NCBI GenBank assembly: GCA_002440235.1
Contig: DJRZ01000046.1
Coordinates: 69,070-112,367, forward strand
Source: Alphaproteobacteria bacterium UBA6347
Lineage (GTDB): Bacteria > Pseudomonadota > Alphaproteobacteria > CAAGCB01 > CAG-977
Length of the DNA stretch: 43,298 nucleotides
Direction of reading: 5' to 3'
Part shown: piece by piece, positions 16,228 to 25,421 of the stretch
Layout of the letters: the number at the start of each line of letters is the position of its first letter
Numbering within the stretch: the stretch's first letter is position 1
Notes under the pieces: generated by a model
The model's database searches: none
Told to the model about the DNA's origin: nothing
The model's input: only the letters and a program-made list of their open reading frames with translations
Position numbers and translations under genes: made by a program

Positions 16228-16731
16228 TCACTTGCAGTCGGGGTACGACGCGCGGCAGGTCGCCAGTTCGTTTCTGGCGGCGTCGAAGTAATGCACGTAC
16301 AGCGAAATGCCGCGTTTGAACAGCTCGTCCTTAAACAGCGGGCAGAACTTTTCAGCGACGTCGGGGCAGTGTTCCTTTTGGTATTCCTTTTTGAAAGCCT
16401 GCACCTGTTCGCGCGGCGAATCCGTCAGATCCAAGCTCATTTTGTACACGAAATGCAAAGCGTTTCCCTTGCCGTACGCCTCCGTCCAGGTGATGCCCTT
16501 GTTCAGCTGCAGCGGCAGGCGTTTTTTCAGCGCCGCGGAAACGGTGTCCAAAATCTTTTGGTTGGCGTTTTGCCGCGCGTCCACTTTTTCATTGTTTTCC
16601 GCGGCTTTTTTCGCCGTATAAACCGCCGGCGTTTTGGTGGTGTAGGACGTCGTTTTCGTCGTATAGGGCGACGTCTGCGCGAAACAGGGCGCGGCGAAAA
16701 CCGTCAGCAACAGCGCGAACAGATAAGGCAT
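16228..16731 (-). CDS. Secreted four-cysteine protein, paralogue of its neighbour
   Basis: This 167-residue protein has a signal peptide ending Cys-Phe-Ala (about residue 18), a short Thr/Tyr/Lys-rich segment with repeated Tyr-Thr-Thr-Lys-Thr, and a C-terminal domain sharing Gly-(Ile/Val)-Thr-Trp-Thr-(Glu/Asp) and C-x7-C-x28-C-x6-C with the downstream protein. It has no EF-hand. AAGGAGG five bases before the ATG is one of the best ribosome sites in the window, so expression may be high. Only 14 bases separate the two paralogues, which points to tandem duplication and co-expression. Function unknown. Confidence 0.75.
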   Translation of the reverse strand: MPYLFALLLTVFAAPCFAQTSPYTTKTTSYTTKTPAVYTAKKAAENNEKVDARQNANQKILDTVSAALKKRLPLQLNKGITWTEAYGKGNALHFVYKMSLDLTDSPREQVQAFKKEYQKEHCPDVAEKFCPLFKDELFKRGISLYVHYFDAARNELATCRASYPDCK

Positions 16732-16800
16732 TTTTTCCTCCTTGCAATGGTTCGACGGGTATTTTAATCAAAAAAACAACCGTTTTCAAGCGATGCGTAA

Positions 16801-16829
16801 TTGACAACGGGGCTTGATGCTTTTAAAAG
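16801..16829 (+). promoter_or_regulatory. Possible typA promoter with overlapping palindrome
   Basis: TTGACA (16801-16806) is followed after 17 bases by TAAAAG (16824-16829). A perfect 12-base palindrome (16819-16830, GCTTTTAAAAGC) covers the -10 region and could be chance or an operator. Confidence 0.5.
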
Positions 16830-16881
16830 CGTATCTGTGTCAAAAACACGTTTTCAACATTTTTTATAAAGAAGAACTGTC

Positions 16882-18717
16882 ATGCGTAATATTGCAATTA
16901 TCGCCCACGTCGACCACGGGAAAACGACTCTGGTCGACACCATGCTGCGTCAAAGCGGCACGTTCCGCGACAATCAGGTCGTCGCCGAACGCGTTATGGA
17001 TTCCAACGATCTGGAACGCGAACGCGGTATTACGATTTTGGCGAAATGCACGTCCATCGAATGGAAAGGCACGCGCATCAACATCGTCGACACCCCGGGG
17101 CACGCGGATTTCGGCGGCGAAGTCGAACGCATTCTGGACATGGTGGATTCCGCCATCGTTCTGGTTGACGCGGCGGAAGGTCCTTTGCCGCAGACGAAAT
17201 TCGTCGTCAGCAAGGCGTTGAAACTGGGGCTGAAACCGATCGTCCTGATCAACAAGGTCGACCGCGCCGACGCCCGCCCGCAGGAAGTGTACGAAGAGGT
17301 GTTTGACCTGTTCGCTTCGCTGGACGCGACGGACGAACAGCTGGACTTTCCCGTTCTGTACGCTTCGGGACGCGAAGGCTGGGCGGTCAACGATCTGGAC
17401 AAGGATCCGCGCACGTCGATCGAACCGCTGTTCGACGCGATCATGAAATTCGTGCCGCCCCCCAAATGCGATCCGTACGCGCCGTTCACCATGCTGGCGA
17501 CGACGATTGAAAACGACCCGTTCGTCGGGCGCATTCTGACGGGCAAGATTCATTCCGGTTCCGTCAAGGTCAATTCGTTCATCAAGGCGATCGACCGTTC
17601 GGGCAAAGTCATCGAAACCGCGCGCGTCAGCAAAATTCTGGCTTTCCGCGGATTGAAACGCACCGGCATCGACGAAGCCGAAGCGGGCGACATCGTGTCG
17701 CTGGCGGGCTTTACGAAGGCGACCGTCGCGGACACGCTGTGCGACCAGTCGGTGACGACGCCGATTCCCGCCCAGCCGATCGATCCGCCGACGCTGGCGA
17801 TGACGTTTTCGATCAACACGTCCCCGCTGGCGGGCAAAGAGGGCGACAAAGTCACGTCCCGCGTGATCTGGGACCGTTTGCAGAAAGAAGCCGAGGGCAA
17901 CGTCGCCTTGCGCATTTCGCGCACGGGATCGACCGACGCGTTCGAAGTCGCGGGACGCGGCGAACTGCAGCTGGGCATTTTGATCGAACAGATGCGCCGC
18001 GAAGGGTTCGAACTGTCGATCAGCCGCCCGCACGTTTTGATGCAGAAAGACCCCGTTTCCGGCAAAACCCTCGAACCGATCGAAGAGGTCGTCATCGACG
18101 TCGACGAACAGTACGTCGGCACGGTGTGCCAGACGCTGGGCGAACGCCGCGCCGAAATGACGGACATGCGCCCGTCCGGCGGCAACAAGACCCGCCTGAC
18201 GTTCCTCGCCCCGTCGCGCGCGCTGATCGGATACCATTCGCAGTTTTTGACGGACACCTGCGGCACGGGCGTGATGAACAAGATGTTCCACAGCTACGAA
18301 CCGTACAAAGGCGCGATTCCGGGTCGCCGCACGGGCGTTCTGGTGTCGACCGACAACGGCGTCGCCGTCGCCTACGCGCTGTGGAAACTGGAAGACCGCG
18401 GTCCCATGTTCATCGATCCGGGCGCCGACGTGTACGAAGGCATGATCGTCGGCGAACACACGAAATCGAACGACATCGAGGTCAACCCGATCAAAACGAA
18501 GCATCTGACCAACATTCGCGCCGCCGCCAAAGACGAGAACATTCAGCTGATTCCGCCTGTTAAAATGAGTTTGGAAGAAGCGCTCGCCTACATTCAGGAC
18601 GACGAACTGCTGGAAGTCACGCCCAAGACGTTCCGTCTGCGCAAAGCGATTCTGGACACGAACCTGCGCAAACGCGACGCGAACAAACGCGCGCAGATGG
18701 ATCAGGAAAACGGGTGA
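16882..18717 (+). CDS. typA: Ribosome-binding translational GTPase TypA/BipA
   Basis: A 611-residue translational GTPase. G1 is Ala-His-Val-Asp-His-Gly-Lys-Thr-Thr, G3 Asp-Thr-Pro-Gly-His-Ala-Asp-Phe, G4 Asn-Lys-Val-Asp. It has the EF-G-like domains II, III and V and the BipA-specific C-terminal domain (about residues 490-611) instead of domain IV. BipA binds the 70S ribosome in the A site and supports 50S assembly and growth under stress such as cold. Length matches the family. The ribosome site is modest (AAGAAG). The AmpG-type gene follows after 19 bases, so the two may be co-transcribed. Confidence 0.97.
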   Translation: MRNIAIIAHVDHGKTTLVDTMLRQSGTFRDNQVVAERVMDSNDLERERGITILAKCTSIEWKGTRINIVDTPGHADFGGEVERILDMVDSAIVLVDAAEGPLPQTKFVVSKALKLGLKPIVLINKVDRADARPQEVYEEVFDLFASLDATDEQLDFPVLYASGREGWAVNDLDKDPRTSIEPLFDAIMKFVPPPKCDPYAPFTMLATTIENDPFVGRILTGKIHSGSVKVNSFIKAIDRSGKVIETARVSKILAFRGLKRTGIDEAEAGDIVSLAGFTKATVADTLCDQSVTTPIPAQPIDPPTLAMTFSINTSPLAGKEGDKVTSRVIWDRLQKEAEGNVALRISRTGSTDAFEVAGRGELQLGILIEQMRREGFELSISRPHVLMQKDPVSGKTLEPIEEVVIDVDEQYVGTVCQTLGERRAEMTDMRPSGGNKTRLTFLAPSRALIGYHSQFLTDTCGTGVMNKMFHSYEPYKGAIPGRRTGVLVSTDNGVAVAYALWKLEDRGPMFIDPGADVYEGMIVGEHTKSNDIEVNPIKTKHLTNIRAAAKDENIQLIPPVKMSLEEALAYIQDDELLEVTPKTFRLRKAILDTNLRKRDANKRAQMDQENG

Positions 18718-18736
18718 CGAAACCGGACGAACCGCG

Positions 18737-20002
18737 ATGAACGCTTTGAAATCGGCTTTTCTGGTTTATAAAAATCCGAAAATGATCGCCATGCTGATTT
18801 TGGGGCTGTTCAGCGGTTTGCCGCTGGTTCTGGTGTTTTCGACGCTGTCGTTCTGGCTGTCGGATCGCGGCGTCGACGTCAAGGCGGTCGCCGCGTTTTC
18901 GCTGGTGCGTCTGCCGTACAGCTTTAAATTTCTCTGGTCGCCCTACATCGACCGCATGCCGTTGCCGTTTTTGACAAAGCGGCTGGGACAAAGGCGGTCG
19001 TGGGCGGTCTTTTTTCAACTGTGTTTGATGATCGGTCTGATCGCGCTGGTGCATACGGATCCCGCCGTCAATCCGGCGGCGACGGCGGCGTGCGCGGTCG
19101 CGGTCGCTTTTTTTTCCGCGTCGCAGGACATCGTGTTCGACGCGTTCCGCATCGAATATCTGAAACAGCGGGATCAGGGCGCGGCGGCGGCGACGTTCGT
19201 TTTCGGATACCGCATCGGCATGCTGGTCGCCGGCGCGGGCGCGCTGATGCTGTCCGACACGCGGCTGGGCTGGACGCGCACCTATGAAATTCTGGCGTTG
19301 TCGGGCATCGTCGGCATCGCGACGATTCTGCGCGCCAAGGAACCGGAATCCTCCGCCCCGCCCGAAAATCAAAACTTTTTCAAAGACGCCGTCGTCGCGC
19401 CGATCGCCGATTTTTTGAAAAAGCCGGACTGGCTTTCGGTCGTTCTGTTTTTGCTGACCTATAAACTGTGCGAAACGTCCATCGGCACCGTCACCCCGAA
19501 AATGTACAAGGAATTGGGATTTTCCAACACCGAAATCGCCGCGGTCGTCAAGCTGTGGGGCGTCGCCGCGACCGTTTTCGGCGGTTTTCTGGGCGGCGTT
19601 CTGGTCGCGCGTTTGGGATTGTTCAAAAGCCTGCTGATCTGCGGCGTTTTGCAGGGGCTGTCGAATCTGCCTTTCGCCGTTCTGGCGGCAAAGGGGCAAT
19701 CCTTTTTATGGCTGACGACTTCGATCGTTTCCGACAATCTGGCGGCGGGCATGGCGACGGCGGCTTTCGTCGCGTACATGTCGTCGCTGTGCAACAAAGC
19801 CTACACCGCCACGCAGTACGCGCTGCTCAGTTCCCTGATGGCGCTGCCGCGCGACGTGCTGTCGGCGACCAGCGGCTGGCTGGTCGTCGCGCTGGGCTGG
19901 TCGGCGTTTTTCGTCTTCACGGCGTTTTTAAGTCTGCCGAGTCTGGGGATTTTGTGTTTTCTGAACCGCCGTTATCGGGATACATCGGCAGATACACCGT
20001 AA
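18737..20002 (+). CDS. ampG: AmpG-type muropeptide permease (MFS)
   Basis: A 421-residue major-facilitator protein with about twelve membrane helices. It has the AmpG features Phe-Ser-Gly-Leu-Pro-Leu-Val-Leu in the first helix, Pro-Tyr-Ser-Phe-Lys-Phe-Leu-Trp-Ser-Pro-Tyr-Ile-Asp-Arg, and Ser-Gln-Asp-Ile-Val-Phe-Asp-Ala-Phe-Arg. AmpG imports anhydro-muropeptides for peptidoglycan recycling and often affects beta-lactamase induction. No other recycling gene is adjacent. Its last 86 bases, coding for the end of the last helix and the tail, overlap the end of the histidine-kinase gene on the other strand. Confidence 0.82.
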   Translation: MNALKSAFLVYKNPKMIAMLILGLFSGLPLVLVFSTLSFWLSDRGVDVKAVAAFSLVRLPYSFKFLWSPYIDRMPLPFLTKRLGQRRSWAVFFQLCLMIGLIALVHTDPAVNPAATAACAVAVAFFSASQDIVFDAFRIEYLKQRDQGAAAATFVFGYRIGMLVAGAGALMLSDTRLGWTRTYEILALSGIVGIATILRAKEPESSAPPENQNFFKDAVVAPIADFLKKPDWLSVVLFLLTYKLCETSIGTVTPKMYKELGFSNTEIAAVVKLWGVAATVFGGFLGGVLVARLGLFKSLLICGVLQGLSNLPFAVLAAKGQSFLWLTTSIVSDNLAAGMATAAFVAYMSSLCNKAYTATQYALLSSLMALPRDVLSATSGWLVVALGWSAFFVFTAFLSLPSLGILCFLNRRYRDTSADTP

Positions 20003-21392
20003 AGACCGTTCCCGATTCGATGGAGCTTTCCACCCCGATCGCGCCGTTGTGGTGTTTGACGATCTGCTGAACGATCGCCAGCCCCAATCCCGTTCCGACG
20101 GCTTTGTTTTTCGTCGCCGCGACGCGGTAGAACCGTTCGAACAAGTGCGGCAGGGCGTCCGCGGGAATCGGCGCGCCCGTGTTGTGGACGGAAACGGCGT
20201 ACACGGCGGGGGCGTCTTTGTCGGGCAGGTCGATTTCGGGGATCTCGTCCCTGTTCAAAACGCGGCAGGAAACCGTCACGCGACCGCCCGCCTGTCCGTA
20301 TTTCAGCGCGTTGTCCGTCAAATTCTGAAACACCTGCCCCAGTTCGCTTTCGCTGCCGCGAATCGTGCCCGTCTGCGCGCACGGCTTTAAAACGATGGAC
20401 ATGTCCGATTTGACCGCCTTTGCGTCCAGCATCTGCTTGACGGACGGCAGCAAAGCGGGAACGTCGACCGCGCTCACCGGCTTTTCCTTTTCGTTCATCT
20501 GCAATCGCGACAGACACAGCAGGCTTTCGATCAGCCCCGACATGCGCCCCGCCTGCGTTTGCATGATGGACAGGAATTTGCCGCGCGCCGCCGCGTCGTC
20601 CTTGGCGGTCGACTGCAGCGTTTCGATAAAGCCCGACAGCACGGAAAGCGGTGTGCGCAGTTCGTGGCTGGCGTTGGCGATAAAGTCCGCCTGCATCTGT
20701 TCGAACTGTTTGCGCGCGGTCATGTCAAACAAGGTTAGAACGGCGACCGCGCCCGCTTTCGCCACGGCGGGCAGACGTTCCAGCTTCGCGCTGAACACCC
20801 TTTGCCGCAACGTGATTTCCAGCGTTTCCTTGTGCGTTTTTCCCGACAAGACGCGATCCGCCGCGTCGGACAAATTCGGCGAATCGACCAGACCGGTCAG
20901 CTTTTGCCCGCGCGCGTTGAAACCGAACAGTTCGCGCGCCGCCAAATTCGCCCCGATGGCGGTTCCGTCCCCGTCCAGCATCAGCAGCGGGTCGGGCAGA
21001 CTGTCCAGCACCGCCGCGTCGGACAGGGTCTGCGCCGCCAGCTGTTCCGTCCGCGTCGTCCAAATGTTGCGCATCTGGTTGATCGCCGCGACGATGCGGA
21101 CGGACTCCTCGTCCTTTTTGCCGAACGTCGGCATGTCGGCGACGTCCTCCTCCTGCGCGATCTGGTGGACGTACTGCGTCAGATTGCGCAGATTCGTCAA
21201 AAACGGCAAAGCCAGAACGATCGTCAGGCAAACGACCATCGCGAACCCGACGATCGCGGTCATGATTTCGACCTCGCCCGCCAGAACCAGAATGATCAGC
21301 ATCAGCGCCGTCGGCAGCGACACCGTCAGCACGCGTTCCGCAAACAGGTACGGAACGTCGTTTTTATCCTGATTTTGAACGGGCGGCGTCAT
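19917..21392 (-). CDS. Membrane sensor histidine kinase, PhoR-like
   Basis: This 491-residue kinase has two close membrane helices (about 21-41 and 43-68) with almost no periplasmic loop, a PAS domain (about 125-200), a HisKA domain with the phospho-His at 243 (Ala-Ser-His-Glu-Leu-Arg-Thr-Pro) and an HATPase domain with N box (Asn357, Asn361), a G1 box of the His-Asn-Thr-Gly-x-Pro-Ile-Pro type known from CusS-like kinases, and Gly-Thr-Gly-Leu-Gly-Leu. The tiny external loop suggests sensing in the membrane or cytoplasm. No response regulator is in the window. It starts six bases after the malic enzyme gene ends, so they are one operon. The PhoR label rests on layout, not context. Confidence 0.85.
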   Translation of the reverse strand: MTPPVQNQDKNDVPYLFAERVLTVSLPTALMLIILVLAGEVEIMTAIVGFAMVVCLTIVLALPFLTNLRNLTQYVHQIAQEEDVADMPTFGKKDEESVRIVAAINQMRNIWTTRTEQLAAQTLSDAAVLDSLPDPLLMLDGDGTAIGANLAARELFGFNARGQKLTGLVDSPNLSDAADRVLSGKTHKETLEITLRQRVFSAKLERLPAVAKAGAVAVLTLFDMTARKQFEQMQADFIANASHELRTPLSVLSGFIETLQSTAKDDAAARGKFLSIMQTQAGRMSGLIESLLCLSRLQMNEKEKPVSAVDVPALLPSVKQMLDAKAVKSDMSIVLKPCAQTGTIRGSESELGQVFQNLTDNALKYGQAGGRVTVSCRVLNRDEIPEIDLPDKDAPAVYAVSVHNTGAPIPADALPHLFERFYRVAATKNKAVGTGLGLAIVQQIVKHHNGAIGVESSIESGTVFTVYLPMYPDNGGSENTKSPDSADLKTP

Positions 21393-21398
21393 CGCGTC

Positions 21399-22640
21399 CT
21401 ATCCTTTCATGGATTTCAGACGTTCGCGGTAGGCGTCCCAATCCGTCAGCGGCTTGCGCGCCGCGCCCGTTTCGCAGGCGGCTTTCGCCACCGCGGGGGC
21501 GACCGTTTCGATCAGCAGCGGATCGAACGGCGACGGAACGATTCCGTCGCGCGACAATCCGTCCGCCCGCGCCCGTTCAGCCAGCGCGCGCGCCGCCGCC
21601 TGTTTCATTTCCTCGTTGATTTCGCGCGCGCGCACGTCCAAAGCCCCGCGGAAAATGTAGGGAAAGCCCAGCACGTTGTTGATCTGGTTCGGATAATCCG
21701 ACCGTCCCGTCGCCACGATCGCGTCGGGAGCGGCGGCGAGAGCCTCGTCCGGCGTGATTTCCGGATTCGGGTTCGCCAGCGCGAAAATCATCGGCGACTT
21801 CGCCATCGTTTTGACCATCTCGCCCGTCAGCGCGCCTTTGACCGACAGCCCCAGGAACACGTCCGCGCCCCTGACCGCGTCCGCCAGCGTGCGGGCGTCC
21901 GTTTCGGCGGCGAATTGTTCCTTGTACGGGTTCATGCCCGCCGCGCGCCCTTTGTAAATCACGCCTTTGGAATCGCACATTGTGATGTGTTCGACGCCCA
22001 TCGACCGCAACAGCGACGCGCAGGCGATCGCCGCCGCGCCCGCGCCGTTCACGACCAGCTTGATTTCGCCGATTTTCCTGCCCGTCAGTTCCAGCCCGTT
22101 GACCAGCCCCGCCGCGACGACGACCGCCGTTCCGTGCTGATCGTCGTGAAACACGGGTATGTTCAGGCGTTTTTTCAGTTCCGTTTCGATGTAAAAGCAT
22201 TCGGGGGCTTTGATGTCCTCCAAATTGATTCCGCCGAATCCGCCGCCGATCATCGCGGCAGTTTCGACGACCTTGTCGGGATCGCGCGAATCGATTTCGA
22301 TGTCGATCGCGTCGACGTCGGCGAAGCGTTTGAACAAAACGGCTTTGCCCTCCATCACGGGTTTGGACGCCGCCGATCCGATGTCGCCCAGCCCCAGAAC
22401 CGCGGTTCCGTTCGACACGACGGCGACCAAGTTGCCCTTTGCCGTGTACAGATAGGCGTCGTCCGGATTCTTTTCGATTTCCAGACACGGCGCGGCGACG
22501 CCGGGGGAATACGCCAGCGCCAGATCCCTTTTGTCGTTCAGGGGTTTCGTCGCTTTGATCTCGATTTTTCCGGCGCGCCCGCGGGCGTGCAGTTCCAGCG
22601 CTTCGGCTGCCAAAGAATTTTTATTTTCCGTCATGTGCAT
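21399..22640 (-). CDS. maeB: NAD(P)-dependent malic enzyme, short form
   Basis: A 413-residue malic enzyme: Tyr-Ser-Pro-Gly-Val-Ala, catalytic Lys in Glu-Gly-Lys-Ala-Val, the acidic metal site near Phe-His-Asp-Asp-Gln-His-Gly-Thr, and a Rossmann segment Gly-Ala-Gly-Ala-Ala. It converts malate to pyruvate and CO2. Many alphaproteobacterial and E. coli MaeB proteins are about 750 residues because a phosphotransacetylase-like domain is fused behind; that domain is absent, and the next frame is the histidine kinase. The start is uncertain: ATG at 22640 or 22634 (a TTG at 22643 is also in frame). It is divergent from mutS, as often seen in Alphaproteobacteria. Confidence 0.93.
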   Translation of the reverse strand: MHMTENKNSLAAEALELHARGRAGKIEIKATKPLNDKRDLALAYSPGVAAPCLEIEKNPDDAYLYTAKGNLVAVVSNGTAVLGLGDIGSAASKPVMEGKAVLFKRFADVDAIDIEIDSRDPDKVVETAAMIGGGFGGINLEDIKAPECFYIETELKKRLNIPVFHDDQHGTAVVVAAGLVNGLELTGRKIGEIKLVVNGAGAAAIACASLLRSMGVEHITMCDSKGVIYKGRAAGMNPYKEQFAAETDARTLADAVRGADVFLGLSVKGALTGEMVKTMAKSPMIFALANPNPEITPDEALAAAPDAIVATGRSDYPNQINNVLGFPYIFRGALDVRAREINEEMKQAAARALAERARADGLSRDGIVPSPFDPLLIETVAPAVAKAACETGAARKPLTDWDAYRERLKSMKG

Positions 22641-22709
22641 CAAGTCTTTATCAGGTGGTGAAAAAAAGATATATTACCCATAACACATTTTAACGAAGAA
22701 GTGAAAGCT

Positions 22710-25421
22710 ATGAATCAGACCACAGCCCCCGACGCCGAACCGAAGCTGACGCCGATGCTGGAGCAATACTACGAAATCAAGCGGCAGAACGAAGGCTATC
22801 TGCTGTTCTACCGCATGGGCGATTTCTATGAAATGTTCTTTGACGACGCGATTCAGGGATCGCAGGCGCTGGACATCGCGCTGACGAAACGCAACCGCGA
22901 AAAGGGCGTCGACATTCCCATGTGCGGCGTTCCCGTGCATTCCCACGAAATCTACCTGTCCCGCCTGATCAAAAAAGGGTTCAAGGTCGCGATCTGCGAA
23001 CAGATGGAGGATCCCGCCCAAGCCAGAAAGGAACGCGGCAGCTCCGCGCTGGTCAAACGCGAGGTCATTCGCCTGATCACCCCCGGAACGCTGACCGAGG
23101 ACAACATTCTGGAACCGCGTTCGTGCAACCACCTGCTGGCGCTGACGCAAACGGCGGACGGCGTGGGACTGGCGTGGGCGGACGTGTCGACGGGCGATTT
23201 CGCGGCGCAGACGCTGTCCGATTCGCGGGCGGGGACGCTTTCCGCCGGTATTTCCCGACTGGATCCGAAAGAAATCGTCGTTTCCGACAAAATCCTGCAA
23301 AATCCCGAATATTTCGAGGTGTTCAACGATTACAAACGCATTCTGACGCCTCTGCCCGCCGTGCGTTTTTCCCCCGAAAACGGACAGAAAAGGCTGGAAA
23401 AGTTCTTTGACGTCAAAACGCTGGACGCGTTCGGACGGTTCAACCAAAGCGAAGTCGGCGCGGCGGGCGCGCTGGTCGACTATATCGAACTGACGCAAAA
23501 AGGGCGCATTCCCCGCCTGAACCCGCTGAAACGCTACACGACGGGGCGGCTGATGGAAATCGACACGGCGACGCGGCGCAATCTGGAACTGTTCCGGTCG
23601 CTGGGCGACGAAAAGGGTCCGACGCTGTTTTCCGCCGTCGACAGGACGGTGACGGGCGCGGGCGCGCGTCTGCTGTCGCAGTATCTGGCTCTGCCCCTGA
23701 CGGACGTCGCCGCGATCGACAGGCGACTGGATCGGGTCGAATTTTTCGTCAAAAACCCCATGATCCGCCAAAGCGCGCGCGAACGGCTGGCGGAATGCCC
23801 CGACATGGAACGCGCGCTCGCCCGATTGTCGGTCGGGCGCGGCGGTCCGCGCGATCTGGCGGCGATCCGCGACGCGTTGAAACAAATTCCCGATCTGAAA
23901 TCCGCGATGCGTTCCGAAATGGGCATGCCGGCGGCGATCGAAAGCTGTCTTGATTCGCTGGACGCCCTGCCCGATCTGACCGAAACGCTGCACAGGGCTT
24001 TGGCGGACGATCTGCCGCTGATGGCGCGCGACGGCGGATTCATCGCGCCGCTGTATTCGGCGGATCTGGACGAACTGAAACGCCTGCGCGACGACAGCCG
24101 CCGCATGATCGCCGAATTGCAGACAAAGTACGCCGGACTGTCCGGCGTTTCCGGATTGAAAATCGCGCACAACAACATCTTGGGCTATTACATCGAGGTT
24201 TCCGCCAAAAACGCGCAGAAAATGCTGGAAGACGCGCGCGACGGCAAATCCGTGTTCCTGCACCGGCAAACCATGGCGAACGCCGTGCGCTTTACGACCG
24301 TCGAACTGTCGCAGCTGGAAAACAAGCTGAAAGGCGCGGCGGAAAAAGCTTTGGCGCTGGAATTGTCGCTGTTTTCCGATCTGGTCGGCGCGGTCGCCGC
24401 GAACGCCGCCGCCATTGCGAAAAACGCGCGCACGCTGGCGATGCTGGACGTGGCGTCCGGACTGGCGCAAACAGCCGCCGACAACGATTACTGCCGTCCC
24501 GTTCCGGAAAACAGTCTGGCGTTCGACGTCGTCAAAGGACGCCACCCCGTCGTCGAACAGACCATGAAAGCGCACCACGAAACGGATTTCGTCACGAACG
24601 ACTGCCGTTTAGGCAACCCGGAAACCAAAGACGGGCGGCTGTGGCTGATCACGGGTCCCAACATGGCGGGTAAAAGCACTTTTCTGCGGCAAAACGCGCT
24701 GATCGCGATTCTGGCGCAGGCGGGGTGCTTCGTTCCCGCGCAATCGGCGCGCATCGGCGTCGTGGACAAGCTGTTTTCCCGCGTCGGCGCGGCGGACGAT
24801 CTGGCGCGCGGTCGGTCGACTTTTATGGTCGAAATGATCGAAACGGCGGCGATTTTAAACCAGTCGACGGAACGGTCGCTGGTCATTCTGGACGAAATCG
24901 GGCGCGGCACGGCGACGTTCGACGGGCTGTCGATCGCCTGGGCGGTCGTCGAACACCTGCACGACGTGAACAAATCGCGCGCGCTGTTCGCGACGCACTA
25001 CCACGAACTGACCGCGTTGTCCGAAGTGCTGGCGCATCTGTCGCTGTACACCATGCGCATCAAGGAATGGAAAGGCAACGTCGTGTTTTTGCACGAGGTC
25101 GTCAAAGGCACCGCCGACCGTTCCTACGGCATTCACGTCGGCAAGCTGGCGGGACTGCCCCCCGCCGTCATCGCGCGCGCCAAACAGGTTCTGGCGCAAA
25201 TGGAAAAACAGGGGTCGTACGAAATCAACTTTATGAACGACCTGCCCCTGTTCGCTCTGGTCAAGAAAAAAGCCGACGAGCAGCAGGCGAAGGAGGAAAC
25301 CGCCGCCGCCCCGTCCCCCGTCGTCGAAGCGTTGAAAAAACTGCGACCCGACGACCTGTCCCCGCGTCAGGCGCTGGACGAGCTTTATCGTTTGAAACAG
25401 CTGGCGGAACGACCGGAATGA
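22710..25421 (+). CDS. mutS: DNA mismatch repair protein MutS
   Basis: A 903-residue MutS1 protein. The mismatch-reading Phe-x-Glu lies in Met-Gly-Asp-Phe-Tyr-Glu-Met-Phe near residue 40; the connector, lever and clamp domains follow, then the ATPase with Gly-Pro-Asn-Met-Ala-Gly-Lys-Ser-Thr (Walker A), Asp-Glu-Ile-Gly-Arg-Gly-Thr (Walker B/signature) and Ala-Thr-His-Tyr-His-Glu. The C-terminal stretch ends in a small helical segment of the tetramerisation type. A GTG at 22701 is in frame, but the ATG at 22710, with GAAG upstream, is preferred. The stop overlaps the glnD ATG (ATGA), so translation is coupled. mutL is not nearby. Confidence 0.97.
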   Translation: MNQTTAPDAEPKLTPMLEQYYEIKRQNEGYLLFYRMGDFYEMFFDDAIQGSQALDIALTKRNREKGVDIPMCGVPVHSHEIYLSRLIKKGFKVAICEQMEDPAQARKERGSSALVKREVIRLITPGTLTEDNILEPRSCNHLLALTQTADGVGLAWADVSTGDFAAQTLSDSRAGTLSAGISRLDPKEIVVSDKILQNPEYFEVFNDYKRILTPLPAVRFSPENGQKRLEKFFDVKTLDAFGRFNQSEVGAAGALVDYIELTQKGRIPRLNPLKRYTTGRLMEIDTATRRNLELFRSLGDEKGPTLFSAVDRTVTGAGARLLSQYLALPLTDVAAIDRRLDRVEFFVKNPMIRQSARERLAECPDMERALARLSVGRGGPRDLAAIRDALKQIPDLKSAMRSEMGMPAAIESCLDSLDALPDLTETLHRALADDLPLMARDGGFIAPLYSADLDELKRLRDDSRRMIAELQTKYAGLSGVSGLKIAHNNILGYYIEVSAKNAQKMLEDARDGKSVFLHRQTMANAVRFTTVELSQLENKLKGAAEKALALELSLFSDLVGAVAANAAAIAKNARTLAMLDVASGLAQTAADNDYCRPVPENSLAFDVVKGRHPVVEQTMKAHHETDFVTNDCRLGNPETKDGRLWLITGPNMAGKSTFLRQNALIAILAQAGCFVPAQSARIGVVDKLFSRVGAADDLARGRSTFMVEMIETAAILNQSTERSLVILDEIGRGTATFDGLSIAWAVVEHLHDVNKSRALFATHYHELTALSEVLAHLSLYTMRIKEWKGNVVFLHEVVKGTADRSYGIHVGKLAGLPPAVIARAKQVLAQMEKQGSYEINFMNDLPLFALVKKKADEQQAKEETAAAPSPVVEALKKLRPDDLSPRQALDELYRLKQLAERPE

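Noticed and set aside
20101..20180. Loss of the G1-box Asp in the histidine kinase as a sign of inactivity
   Set aside because: The Asn-x-Gly-x-Pro-Ile variant occurs in active CusS-like kinases, and the other boxes are intact.
24725..25417. Long N-terminal extension of glnD into mutS
   Set aside because: The extension is out of frame with mutS and Arg-rich; the ATG at 25418 overlapping the mutS stop gives the family N-terminus.
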